Shown: positions 36,883 to 45,805 of the stretch, in pieces
Numbering within the stretch: the first letter of the stretch is position 1
Layout: every line of letters begins with the position of its first letter
NCBI GenBank assembly: GCA_963752915.1
Contig: CAVVZZ010000006.1
Coordinates: forward strand, 1 to 64,000
Direction of reading: 5' to 3'
Length of the DNA stretch: 64,000 nucleotides
From: DATJPR01 sp963752915
GTDB taxonomy: Bacteria; Bacteroidota; Ignavibacteria; UBA10030; UBA6906
Position numbers and translations under genes: made by a program
The notes under the pieces: model-generated
The model's input: only the letters and a program-made list of their open reading frames with translations
Told to the model about the DNA's origin: nothing
The model's database searches: none

Positions 36883-37407
36883 ATGTTCTGGTTTAATATT
36901 CTCAAGAGTTTCATCAGTATCTTTCGAGAGGGACAAACCCCGGCCCAGGTTGCAGGGGGATTTGCGCTCGGAACGCTTATCGGATTTTCCCCGATGCTCA
37001 CATTCCAGGGCGTCATCGTCTGGCTCATTATCCTGGTCCTCGACGTCAACATCGCCGCAGCGCTCCTCGCCCTAACGCTCTGCAAGCTTGTCGCGTATCT
37101 CATCGATCCCCTGTTTCATTCGCTGGGCTATCTCGTCCTGGTTCGCGTGGAATTCCTCCAGGGGATTTGGACGACGATGTACAACGCCCCTATCGCTCCG
37201 TTGACACGGTTCAATAACACCGTCGTCATGGGGAGCTTCCTCTTCGCCCTGATCACCTTTGTCCCCGTGTATTTCGGAATGAAACGGACCATCGTGGCAT
37301 ACCGCACACACATCCATTCGCGCTTCGAGAAATGGAAGATCTACCAGATCCTCGATAAGAGCAAGCTTGTGAACTACTACCGCCGCATCCGCGATTGGAG
37401 GGGATAA
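36883..37407 (+). CDS. TIGR03546/DUF2062-type membrane protein
   Basis: A 174-residue inner-membrane protein with about four transmembrane helices ('GFALGTLIGFSPMLTFQGVIVWLIILVL', 'IAAALLALTLCKLVAYLIDPLFHSLGYLVL' and 'TVVMGSFLFALITFVPVYFGM'). It begins 'MFWFNILKSFISIFREGQTPAQVAGG', the hallmark of TIGR03546. A GGAGG site precedes the ATG. It is separated by 4 bases from a TIGR03545-type gene, an arrangement conserved in several phyla. The pair's function is not established; co-occurrence suggests a membrane complex. Confidence 0.85.
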   Translation: MFWFNILKSFISIFREGQTPAQVAGGFALGTLIGFSPMLTFQGVIVWLIILVLDVNIAAALLALTLCKLVAYLIDPLFHSLGYLVLVRVEFLQGIWTTMYNAPIAPLTRFNNTVVMGSFLFALITFVPVYFGMKRTIVAYRTHIHSRFEKWKIYQILDKSKLVNYYRRIRDWRG

Positions 37408-37411
37408 TTCC

Positions 37412-39268
37412 ATGCGGAAGAAATTCGTCTATTTCGTCCTGATCCCCGTTGTGATCTGCGCCCTCGTTGTCTATCTGTTCATTGACCGTTGGGTCGAATC
37501 CGGCCTCGAACTCGCCGGTGAGTCGATAACAGGAGCCAAAGTCGAGATCGACCACCTTTCTGTTACACTTTCACCGGTCGGCATCCGTTGGGACCGCCTG
37601 CAGGTTGCCGACGCGAACGATGCGTGGCGCAATGTGTTTGAGACAGGCAAAGTGCAATTCGCGCTCAACGTGGGCCAGCTTCTTCGCGGAAAGTACATCA
37701 TTGAAACCATGGAAGTGAACAATCTGATTCTCGGAACCCACAGGTCGACCGACGGTTCGCTTCCGGCGGCGAAACACCCCGCGGAAGGAACGGGGACGGG
37801 CGGGCCGTCATTCGTCGACATCGCGCGCAATGCCATCGGCAAGAACATTGAAGAAAGCGCACCGGTCAATCTCGCAATGTTCAAGGGAGGCCTGAACGCA
37901 GACAGTCTCGTCAAGGCCCTCGATATCCAGACGGTGAAGCGCATCGACTCGCTCCGGGCTCAGACCCTGGCCGCGTCCAAGCAGTGGGACGCTGCCTCCG
38001 CCGATTTCGAAGCCAGCAAGAAGAAGCTTGCTGATGTCGAGACTGCCATCAAGGCCATCAACCCTTCGCAACTCAAAGGCGTCGACAACATCACGGCGGC
38101 GATCGCGACCGTTGATAATTCCGTGAAGACCGTCAAGGATGTCACCGATACGTTCAACAATCGCAAAGCTTCCGTCGAGGCCGACATCACCAGACTCTCC
38201 GGGTCTGTCGCAACGCTTGACGATGTCGCAAAACAGGACCTCCGACATCTCCAGAGCATGGCCCACCTTCCGGATATGAACACCATGGGCATTGCGCGTC
38301 TGTTGATCGGAAAGGAAATGTTCGACAAGGCGCTGACCTATCTTCATTGGATCGACGTCGCACGGGCGAACATTCCGAAGCACGGCGCACAAGCCAAGGA
38401 ACCCGACCCACCGCGAATGAAGGGCCAGGACATCCGGTTCCCCGGGGGTCGCGCATATCCGAAGTTCTGGATACAGAAGATCCTGCTCTCGGGCGGAACG
38501 GACAGCGTCGGGACGACAGATTTCATCCGCGCCAGGGGACAGGCAAAAAACATCACGGACGATCAGTCCGTGACCGGCGTTCCGCTGACGATTGACCTCG
38601 AAGGCTCGCAGGCCGGCGCGCGGGCAATGACTCTTCATGCCCTCTTCGACCGAACGAAGGAGGTCCCCTTTGATGAGTATACCGCATCGCTCTCCGGAGT
38701 GCCGATCGCGGAATTCCCGATCGGCAGTGCAGGCTTCCTTCCGGCGAAGGTGACGAACGCGAGGATGACCTCCACCGTCGCTGTCTCCGTTCCGGGAAAT
38801 GTGTTCGATATGAACGTCACGATCGTGCTGACCGGGATGCACATTCAGTTCGATGTGGAACCGCGAAACAAGATCGAATCGATCGTCCGCGACATCCTGA
38901 GCACCATTTCCGGGTTCACCGTGAAACTCCGCCTCTGGAATACCTCCGGCAACGTCGACATGGCCCTGGCTACCGATCTCGACGATCAAATCGCGGAGAA
39001 AGTCAAGGGAGTCCTCGGTGCGGAATTTACGAAGGTGCAAAACGATCTAAAGTCAAAGCTTGACGCCGTTATCGCGGCGAAGCGAAAGGAGTTCGACGCC
39101 TTCTACGGCGCGAAGAAAGATGCGATTGAGCAGCAACTCACGGGTGTCAAGGGATTGCTCGACAAACAAACGTCGGCTCTTGACGCAAAGAAGAAGGAGC
39201 TTGCGGACCGCCTCGGCAAGGAAAAGAAAGGCGTGCTTGACAAAGCCCTGAAAGGAATCTTGAAGTAG
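37412..39268 (+). CDS. TIGR03545-type envelope protein (AsmA-like features)
   Basis: A 618-residue protein with one N-terminal transmembrane anchor (residues 7-27) and a large periplasmic part. The start 'GAKVEIDHLSVTLSPVGIRWDRLQVADAN' resembles the first strands of AsmA-like proteins. A long coiled coil lies at about 190-290 ('AASADFEASKKKLADVETAIKA'), and a Lys/Ala-rich helical tail at 540-618. It directly follows the TIGR03546 gene and has its own GGAGGGG site, so both are translated from one message. Probably acts in envelope transport or maintenance; this is inference from fold resemblance. Confidence 0.82.
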   Translation: MRKKFVYFVLIPVVICALVVYLFIDRWVESGLELAGESITGAKVEIDHLSVTLSPVGIRWDRLQVADANDAWRNVFETGKVQFALNVGQLLRGKYIIETMEVNNLILGTHRSTDGSLPAAKHPAEGTGTGGPSFVDIARNAIGKNIEESAPVNLAMFKGGLNADSLVKALDIQTVKRIDSLRAQTLAASKQWDAASADFEASKKKLADVETAIKAINPSQLKGVDNITAAIATVDNSVKTVKDVTDTFNNRKASVEADITRLSGSVATLDDVAKQDLRHLQSMAHLPDMNTMGIARLLIGKEMFDKALTYLHWIDVARANIPKHGAQAKEPDPPRMKGQDIRFPGGRAYPKFWIQKILLSGGTDSVGTTDFIRARGQAKNITDDQSVTGVPLTIDLEGSQAGARAMTLHALFDRTKEVPFDEYTASLSGVPIAEFPIGSAGFLPAKVTNARMTSTVAVSVPGNVFDMNVTIVLTGMHIQFDVEPRNKIESIVRDILSTISGFTVKLRLWNTSGNVDMALATDLDDQIAEKVKGVLGAEFTKVQNDLKSKLDAVIAAKRKEFDAFYGAKKDAIEQQLTGVKGLLDKQTSALDAKKKELADRLGKEKKGVLDKALKGILK

Positions 39269-39303
39269 AGGGACCGGACAAAGACGCTGCCGCGACAGAG
39301 CCG

Positions 39304-40401
39304 TTACAGGTCTGATGTTTTGTATCCAACAGCCCAGTAGTCTGATACATACCCGGTAAGCGAAGGGTCGTACCAGATATTTCCTTCCATGATGCACGGC
39401 CCGCGTGTACTGAGGGCGATGTCCCAACCGACCGTACGGACGGGCCGAAAGAATTTGGCCGCCCTCAGAGCCAGCGCCGTAATATCGCTCCAGCATGGAA
39501 TCAGGAAATTTTCGAGATTGACCCCGGAATCCGGATGGTGAGTGACGGAACGGTACCCGCCCATCCGGGCGTCCATGACGAGGGCAGTCTTGAATGAACC
39601 GTTTTCACGATCGATGTCCGCAATCAAGTTCCCGTGAAGTCCGTGGTCGAGATTGGAGATCACGTTGTCACCGACGATGAGTTTCATGTCCGCGGCGACG
39701 ACCTCGGCGCATCCCTGCGAACTGACGTACGTTACGACCCGAAACGAATGGACCCCCTCTCCACATCCAAGGTGCGCGAGGGAAGAATGGTTGTGCAGCT
39801 TCTCCTGAATGACAAACAACGAGTAACGAGCGTCGCCCCTCAGTCGCCCGACAAACCCACGCGCATCCCATGATTCCCCGCCGTGATTGAAGAACCGGCC
39901 ATCGCGTCGGCTGACGATCATGATCCCCGATCCGTAGGCCGCCTGTGAAGGCTTCACCAGAAATTCCGACGGGCATTCCTTCAGGAAGAACTCCTCCCAC
40001 TCGTCGCTCTTCTGCGGGCTCTTTCCGCTTGCAGTCCACCCTGCCACATCAACGAAGAACAGCGCATACAGTTCCGGTACGGGGATCCCTGCCGAGAGAC
40101 ACATCCGATAGAAGATCCCTTTGTCCGAGAGGACGGGTTCCCACGCTTGCGGATTGAGCCGGCGTTGGATCGAAACCATCTCGCTGCGGCTGACGAACGT
40201 CTTCGTCGTTTCAAGGGGAGTAGAAGGATTGAGGAGACCGACTTCAAATGCCTCCTCGGGGAGATAGCGCTGCCGGAGGGCCAGCATGAAGCGCCTGCCG
40301 ATTTCCAGGAAACGCCAGTCGTAGCGTGCAAGCGCGCGAAGAAAGACCCGGGGCGCACTCACAACAATGTCGAACCTTCGGTGGAGCCGTTGTGTGTCCA
40401 T
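39304..40401 (-). CDS. Sugar-transfer-associated ATP-grasp protein
   Basis: A protein of about 365 residues with an ATP-grasp domain of the type found beside glycan genes (PF14397-like). Key segments: 'SDKGIFYRMCLSAGIPVPELYALFF', 'EFLVKPSQAAYGSGIMIVSR' (nucleotide-binding Lys and Gly-rich loop), 'FVIQEKLHNHSSLAHL', and 'VGWDIALSTRGPCIMEGNIWYDP' (metal-binding Glu/Asn). It would ligate or activate a carboxylate or modify a surface glycan. The ATG at 40401 is used; a TTG at 40488 in the same frame is possible. It stands between unrelated genes and reads toward the TIGR03545 gene. Confidence 0.8.
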   Translation of the reverse strand: MDTQRLHRRFDIVVSAPRVFLRALARYDWRFLEIGRRFMLALRQRYLPEEAFEVGLLNPSTPLETTKTFVSRSEMVSIQRRLNPQAWEPVLSDKGIFYRMCLSAGIPVPELYALFFVDVAGWTASGKSPQKSDEWEEFFLKECPSEFLVKPSQAAYGSGIMIVSRRDGRFFNHGGESWDARGFVGRLRGDARYSLFVIQEKLHNHSSLAHLGCGEGVHSFRVVTYVSSQGCAEVVAADMKLIVGDNVISNLDHGLHGNLIADIDRENGSFKTALVMDARMGGYRSVTHHPDSGVNLENFLIPCWSDITALALRAAKFFRPVRTVGWDIALSTRGPCIMEGNIWYDPSLTGYVSDYWAVGYKTSDL

Positions 40402-40590
40402 GAACGGAATATACGACTGAAGATTCACATTCGGAAATCGCTGCCCCCGGTGACGCCCGAGCTTCCAACACCCGGACGCCTGCTGCAAGTCTGCCGGATC
40501 CCTAATGCCGTACGAGTTTGCCGTTTGCCCTGACGGCGATCGTACTTCGTCCTTCCCGATCCCCGTCGGGTGCCGGACTGTGATCCGCCG

Positions 40591-42024
40591 TCAGATATTT
40601 GCGATCAGTTCGATTCTCATCCAGTTTGCGACGCTTCCATCCTTGAAATAGAAGCTGCCGGGCTGCAACCGATCCCAGACGAATTGTCCGGAGAAGGTTT
40701 CGTTGAGCGTATAGTAGATACGCGACGAGAAGATGTTTCCGCGGTCTTTGCCTGTTCCTCCGGGGAACTTCGTCCCGGCGAGGGGGGCCTCAGGAGCCGT
40801 GAGATGGTAGAATCCGAACGTGCCATTGACGTCTTTCGAGAAGGCGAACGTCACGCTCGGGCCCAGGGACATGTAGTTTGTCCAGTATCCAACGCCGCTT
40901 TCTTTTGTATACGAGTAATAGTAAAGGTCGGTCCACTTCGGGGTCCGGCCCCACATCGGCTCCCACCCTTCCCTGGCCGTCGTGCTGGGATTATCACCAC
41001 TGAGATAGACCGCCTTCAGGCTCACCATCGACGGGATGACGCCGGTTGCCCCGGTCCGGTAATCGAGATAGGAATAGCCCCCGACCCCAGTCCACTTCTG
41101 ACTGCCATAGACGCCGAACTCATAGGCGGCTTCGCCCGTGAAGGACAATCCGCCGATCAGGGGAAGCTTCACGCGCCCGCCGGTCGCATTGATGTGCGAA
41201 CGAACCAGACGGTCCATGCTCGTATAGTTCTCTTTGTGGAGAACGTACGCCTGGATATTCGTTTTACCAAATTCGCCCGTGTAGTATGCTCCGGCACCCG
41301 ATTCGCCCCCTTCGACGAGCAGTTGCATCTGATCGTGAACAAGCGGGAGAGCGCGGTCCATGCGCGGGACATATATGGAGAATAGGCTCACGACATGTTG
41401 CGGAGCAACGGCGACGTCAAAGCGGACTGCGTCGAAATAGTTGGTCCTGGAACCATCAAGCGGAGTTCCGTCTGCTACGAGAAAGCCTTCCCCCAGCACG
41501 ATGTTCTGTCTGCCGAATGTCACTGTCGCCGGGAAGAGCGCCTGCATGTTCCATTTCGCGTAGAGTTGATCGAAGAACACTTCATTCGAAGTGAACCCTT
41601 TGTTTGTCGGGGCGAAATAGTAGCGGAACTCGTTCCCCAGCTTGACCGTGGTCTCAAGCTCCTGTACGGGAAAATACTGAACGGTAAGGAGGCTGCGATA
41701 CCGCGAGTAGGAACTCCCTCCGTTTGCCGAGGAAGCCAACGTGGTGGCGTTGTCCGTCGATTCAATCCTGAACCGCTCCTGGAACGAAATCCGGAGTTGT
41801 TCCCGATCCGGGAGGGAAACCTGGGGTTGACCGACCTGTCCTTGTTGAGCCTCATCGCGTTTCACTCCGTCCGGAGCAACCGGTGAAGTGCGTGCGGCGG
41901 AATCTCCCATTGCTGTTGTCTTCGAGGCGAGAACGACCTTCTCAGCGTTCTGGTTCGATTCCTGCGCCTGCGCCAACTGGAGCCCGATTGCGCACGCGAC
42001 GATGAGTACCATGACATGCTTCAT
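40591..42024 (-). CDS. Outer-membrane alginate-export-type porin
   Basis: A 477-residue exported protein with signal peptide ending AQAQ. From about residue 75 it is a beta barrel of the alginate-export family: alternating strands such as 'LRISFQERFRIES', 'YRSLLTVQYFPVQELETTVKLGNEFRYYF', 'VTFGRQNIVLGEGFLVADGTPLDGSR', ending with a C-terminal aromatic-poor strand 'NWMRIELIANI'. It would form a passive channel for an anionic or oligosaccharide solute. The ATG at 42024 gives the signal peptide and has GAGGA upstream. It is preceded by a Cache-domain protein gene 32 bases away, probably the same operon. Confidence 0.85.
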   Translation of the reverse strand: MKHVMVLIVACAIGLQLAQAQESNQNAEKVVLASKTTAMGDSAARTSPVAPDGVKRDEAQQGQVGQPQVSLPDREQLRISFQERFRIESTDNATTLASSANGGSSYSRYRSLLTVQYFPVQELETTVKLGNEFRYYFAPTNKGFTSNEVFFDQLYAKWNMQALFPATVTFGRQNIVLGEGFLVADGTPLDGSRTNYFDAVRFDVAVAPQHVVSLFSIYVPRMDRALPLVHDQMQLLVEGGESGAGAYYTGEFGKTNIQAYVLHKENYTSMDRLVRSHINATGGRVKLPLIGGLSFTGEAAYEFGVYGSQKWTGVGGYSYLDYRTGATGVIPSMVSLKAVYLSGDNPSTTAREGWEPMWGRTPKWTDLYYYSYTKESGVGYWTNYMSLGPSVTFAFSKDVNGTFGFYHLTAPEAPLAGTKFPGGTGKDRGNIFSSRIYYTLNETFSGQFVWDRLQPGSFYFKDGSVANWMRIELIANI

Positions 42025-42056
42025 ACAACTGTCCTCGTTAGGATGGTGAACAATGG

Positions 42057-42506
42057 TCATTTGTATGCGCCGCATCCGATAATACAATCATCGACCTTTT
42101 CGATATACGCCGTCTTCTCTTCGATCCGCTTTGTTACGGGATTCGACCACTTGTAGTTCTGCCAGCCGCTCCCTTTCGCCTGCGCCAGCTCTATGCGTTC
42201 CTTCACGAACGCCTTGCCGTCTGCATCCTTCAGGTCGATCAATTCCTTGCCGACCATCTTCGGGTTTCCGCCGTGCGCCAGGCATTGGCCGTTCATGTCA
42301 TAGACGAAAATGTAGAGATCACCGTCAATGAACTTCCCCTTCGTGTTGCTGAATTCTGCGAAGGCCTTCTCCTTGCCGTTCGCCTTGAAATACGAAACCG
42401 CCTTCTTCACCATCGCCTCTGCATCCGCCTTCCCGTGCTTGTCCTGCGCGGTGAACGTTCCGGCCACAAGCGCCAGCAAGAACACAACTGCGAGCAACCG
42501 TTTCAT
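42057..42506 (-). CDS. Periplasmic single-Cache-domain protein
   Basis: A 149-residue protein made of a signal peptide (residues 1-20) and one Cache domain of the sCache_2 type: 'AEAMVKKAVSYFKANGKEKAFAEF', 'GDLYIFVYDMNGQCLAHGGNPKMVGKEL', 'GSGWQNYKWSNPVTKRIEEKTAYIEKVDDCIIGCGAYK'. It lacks any transmembrane or output domain, so it probably binds a small ligand (organic acid-like) in the periplasm. The ATG at 42506 has GGAGA 6 bases before it. It is first in an operon with the porin, suggesting binding and uptake of the same solute. Confidence 0.88.
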   Translation of the reverse strand: MKRLLAVVFLLALVAGTFTAQDKHGKADAEAMVKKAVSYFKANGKEKAFAEFSNTKGKFIDGDLYIFVYDMNGQCLAHGGNPKMVGKELIDLKDADGKAFVKERIELAQAKGSGWQNYKWSNPVTKRIEEKTAYIEKVDDCIIGCGAYK

Positions 42507-43070
42507 ATGAATCTCCGTGTGGTGTGTGATGAATCCCGAACAGTAATTCAGAGGTCGGAACGCTCGTGCTGATTGCACTGACCCTGCATGGAGCAATTAC
42601 GTGTCAAGCCGGAAGTCCAAATGGAGTGCCAGAGTGTGCTGGAATCCCCTACATCGTGACGGACCTGGCGGCAGGAAAATCCCGAAGGCCGAATGAGAAT
42701 GTTATCGGGCGATTCTGGCGGGACGAATTAATTCGAGAAAGGAAAATTCGGAGTGAGTTGCGGGTGGGTGATTTCAAAGAAGGGTGATTTTGTAATCCTG
42801 ACCCCGATTTATAAGTCAATTCTTCACTGAGAGAGCCCGGACTCGTAAAAATTAACAGAAGAAATGAGAATTAGAGGACCGCAGAAGTCGATAGTTGACC
42901 ACGTGCTTGGAAAGGACGACCATTTTCTTCAGGCGAAACAAGAATTGAATGGCCGAAGAGAAGCAGGGGGGAACACATCCGAGGATTGAACCGAGGATAT
43001 TCAGAAGAGCCGAAGCATGAGAAATGTCCGGGCACTTCGGTCAGGGCCAGCCGCTCCCGTTGTCAGGGTT
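42507..43070. other. Intergenic region without recognised gene
   Basis: Upstream part must contain the promoter for the Cache-porin operon. A short GTCGAT/AGTTGAC word pair near 42888 resembles the heptad repeats but is too short to call. Nothing else stands out. Confidence 0.4.
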
Positions 43071-45014
43071 TTATTCTGCGCCATGCGACGTTCCTCTTCC
43101 CAGGAGTTCCTCCACTTTCTGCAGCACCCTTTCCGGATTGAACGGCTTCGGAATGATCTCGGCGACCCCGAGCGTGAACAATTCATGGGCCTGATCAGGG
43201 TCAATGTATCCGCTCGTGAAAACAACCCGGACATTTCTGTTGATCTGTCGCAATTTCATGAAGAGCGCCATGCCGTCGATGCCGGGCAAGCCGAAGTCCG
43301 AGACGACCACCGCGATCTCAGAGGAGTGTGCCTGGAACACACGGATCGCCTCGACGCCGTTTTCGGCGGCAAGAACCGTGTAGCCCGCTTCTCCAAAAAC
43401 CTCCTGCAGCAACTCCCGCATCGGATCTTCGTCTTCGATGAGAAGGATCGTCGGATATCCCGAAGCAATGGGTCTGCGTTCGTCCCCGGACTCTCCCCCG
43501 ACATTCTCTGTTGCCGGCAACGGCAAGTACAACAGAAACGTCGTCCCGATGCCGATCTTGCTCTGCACGTCGATGAACCCTCCGTGTGCTTTCACGATGC
43601 CGTAGACCACGGAGAGACCAAGCCCCGTTCCCTTGTCCCTCCCCTTCGTTGTGAAGAACGGTTCAAAGATCCGTGACCGGGTAACCTCGTCGATGCCCGA
43701 ACCGGTGTCCGACACTCGGACGCAGAGATAGTATTTCTGACTGTTCGAGGGATTTCCTCCTGCGATCATGTCCGCCGACACCCGTTGGGTGCTGATGATA
43801 ATCCGTCCGCCCGTGGGCATCGCGTCCCGCGCATTGACACAGAGGTTCAGGAGAGCCTGATGGAGCTGGGTGCGATCGCCGAGGATCAATGCCGCCGGTT
43901 TCTCCAGCTCCAGGTCGAACGTAATGGTCTTCGCGATGGTCCCCTTGAACATCGCCATCAATTCCTCGACGACCTCATCGATGATCAACGGCTCGAAGGA
44001 CGCCTCGGTGTTCCGTGCATACGTCATGATCTGCCGGACGAGTGCCGCACCGCGGTCGACTGCCGTCAGGATCGCTTCACTGTTCTGCATCACTTCCGGC
44101 TGATCGCCGATCTTCTTTTTCACAAGGCTGAAGTGTCCCATGATGATGCCGAGGATATTGTTGAAGTCGTGCGCGATTCCAGCAGCGAGCGTTCCGAGAC
44201 TTTCCATTTTCTGGGACTGCCGGAGTTCCTCCTCCAGTTTCTCGCGCTCCGTCACGTCGCGCGAAACGACGACGATCTTCTCCGGGTTTCCCATGGCGTC
44301 ACGAACGAGACTCCCCTGTGACTCAATCAACCGAATCTCGCCCCCCTTCCCGATGAAGCGGAATTTCGCCCGCTCCCCCACACCCGTTTCCACCGTCCGT
44401 CGAAAAACCTCGCGGATCCGTTCCCGGTCATCCGGATGGATCTCGCGGAACGAGTCGGTGCCCTGGAGCTCCGCGGGGTCGCCCAGAATGGATCTGTAGG
44501 ACGGGCTATTGTAGACCCTCCTGCCGCTCAGGTCCAGGACTGCGATGAGATCCGTCGCGTTTTCCGCAATCAGTCGGAACATCTGTTCGCTTTTGCGAAG
44601 TTGTTCCTCCGCCGTCCTGCGGGTTTTCCGTTCCTCCATCTCCGACAACGTACGACGGACGGCCGGCACAAAGCGCTCGATGCGGTGCTTCAAGACGTAG
44701 TCCGTCGCGCCATTCCGCAGGCTTGTAATGGCGGCATCTTCCCCCATCGTCCCGGAAACGAAAATGAACGGCGTCTCGGGCGCCAGGTCCCTGGCCATCG
44801 CCAGCGCGGACTTGCCGTCAAACGACGGGAGGGTGAAATCGGAAATGATCAGATCGAACCGATCCCGCGTCAGAGCGGTCTGAAAGGCTTCGCGCGTTTC
44901 AACACGCAAAACATCCGCGGTGATCCCTTCGCCTTCGAGGAGCGATCGTACGAGTTCCCCGTCCCTCAGGTCGTCTTCGAGATGGAGGATTCGCAAGGCC
45001 GTACTGTCCTTCAC
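43071..45014 (-). CDS. Hybrid sensor histidine kinase/response regulator (REC-PAS-HK-REC)
   Basis: A 647-residue soluble kinase. Domain order: receiver (about 8-125, phospho-Asp in 'LIISDFTLP'), PAS (about 145-260, 'LIAENATDLIAVLDLSG'), HisKA with His281 in GIAHDFNN, HATPase_c (about 385-505; 'LNLCVNARDAM', 'VSDTGSGI', 'TGLGLSVVYGIV') and a C-terminal receiver (about 525-640, 'VVVSDFGLPG'). No transmembrane segment, so it senses a cytoplasmic signal or relays from another kinase. The GTG start at 45014 follows AGGAGGG. It sits downstream of a PAS kinase and a CheY-like regulator on the same strand, likely one phosphorelay. Confidence 0.93.
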   Translation of the reverse strand: MKDSTALRILHLEDDLRDGELVRSLLEGEGITADVLRVETREAFQTALTRDRFDLIISDFTLPSFDGKSALAMARDLAPETPFIFVSGTMGEDAAITSLRNGATDYVLKHRIERFVPAVRRTLSEMEERKTRRTAEEQLRKSEQMFRLIAENATDLIAVLDLSGRRVYNSPSYRSILGDPAELQGTDSFREIHPDDRERIREVFRRTVETGVGERAKFRFIGKGGEIRLIESQGSLVRDAMGNPEKIVVVSRDVTEREKLEEELRQSQKMESLGTLAAGIAHDFNNILGIIMGHFSLVKKKIGDQPEVMQNSEAILTAVDRGAALVRQIMTYARNTEASFEPLIIDEVVEELMAMFKGTIAKTITFDLELEKPAALILGDRTQLHQALLNLCVNARDAMPTGGRIIISTQRVSADMIAGGNPSNSQKYYLCVRVSDTGSGIDEVTRSRIFEPFFTTKGRDKGTGLGLSVVYGIVKAHGGFIDVQSKIGIGTTFLLYLPLPATENVGGESGDERRPIASGYPTILLIEDEDPMRELLQEVFGEAGYTVLAAENGVEAIRVFQAHSSEIAVVVSDFGLPGIDGMALFMKLRQINRNVRVVFTSGYIDPDQAHELFTLGVAEIIPKPFNPERVLQKVEELLGRGTSHGAE

Positions 45015-45075
45015 ACTTCCCTCCTGTGCAATGCCCCCTGGGCTGATAGTGAATGTCGTGCTGCGGAACGATCTA

Positions 45076-45243
45076 CCCCGGGAACGTCACCATTAGGACG
45101 TATTCCCTCGCTTCGTTCACCAGGATGATAATCGCGGCATCTTCTCCCATCGTCCCGGAGAAAAACAGGAACGGTACGCCCGGGACCCGGACCCGGGCGA
45201 TGGCAGGAGCGGCAAGTCCGTCGAAGCTCGGGAGAGAGAGCGG
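45076..45243 (-). pseudogene. Fragment of a receiver domain
   Basis: The minus strand encodes 'LPSFDGLAAPAIARVRVPGVPFLFFSGTMGEDAA' followed by 'ARE-YVL', closely matching 'LPSFDGKSALAMARDLAPETPFIFVSGTMGEDAA...ATDYVL' in the first receiver of the hybrid kinase next door. The phospho-acceptor part is missing and no start or ribosome site fits. It is a degraded partial duplicate of that receiver or of a related kinase. Confidence 0.6.
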
Positions 45244-45349
45244 AGAGAATCGGATCGAATGACTCCGGGTAGAGCGCAGAGCTGGACTCATTGTGAAACG
45301 GCCCCCCGCCAGCGTACCTCGGTTATGCTTCGCTCTCACCACGATGGTA

Positions 45350-45805
45350 TCAATGGTCCGTCGTCGACGTCCTCGGGGGTGGTTCGTTGATGACCGCCCA
45401 GAACACGCCAAGCTGTTTCACGGCATGGACAAATTGTTGAAAGTCCACAGGCTTGACGACGTACGCATTCACCCCAAGTTTGTAGCTCTCGACAAGGTCC
45501 CGTTCCTCGCCCGACGATGTCAGCACAACGATCGGGATCAGCCTGAGCTCCGGGTCTCCCTTGATCTCTTTGAGGACCTGAAGTCCGTCGACTCTCGGCA
45601 TTTTCAAATCGAGGAGGATGACGGCAGGATGACCGACGGGGCGATTTCCATAGTTCCCGGTGCGTCGCAGGTAGTCCAACGCTTCCACGCCGTCATGGAC
45701 GACGTGGACGTCGTTCGCAAGGTTGTGTTCGGAGAGCGCGGCGAGGGTCAGCTCGACATCCTGAGGGCTGTCCTCGGCCAAAAGGATCGACCGTAACGTA
45801 TTCAT
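45350..45805 (-). CDS. Single-domain response regulator (CheY/Rcp1-like)
   Basis: A 151-residue stand-alone receiver: acidic pair in 'LLAEDSPQDVELT', phospho-acceptor Asp66 in LLDLKMPRVDG, 'VVLTSSGEERD' (Thr) and 'VVKPVDFQQF' (Lys). The sequence is of the Rcp1 type that partners phytochrome-like PAS kinases. Its ATG overlaps the stop of the upstream PAS kinase (45802-45805), so the two are co-translated and form a cognate pair. Confidence 0.93.
   Translation of the reverse strand: MNTLRSILLAEDSPQDVELTLAALSEHNLANDVHVVHDGVEALDYLRRTGNYGNRPVGHPAVILLDLKMPRVDGLQVLKEIKGDPELRLIPIVVLTSSGEERDLVESYKLGVNAYVVKPVDFQQFVHAVKQLGVFWAVINEPPPRTSTTDH

Noticed and set aside
37808..39040. 410-codon minus-strand frame under the TIGR03545 gene
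   Set aside because: Shadow of a conserved coding sequence; no start signal.
42566..42787. 73-codon plus-strand frame in the gap before the hybrid kinase
   Set aside because: No ribosome site, no domain-like pattern and a polar, unstructured composition.
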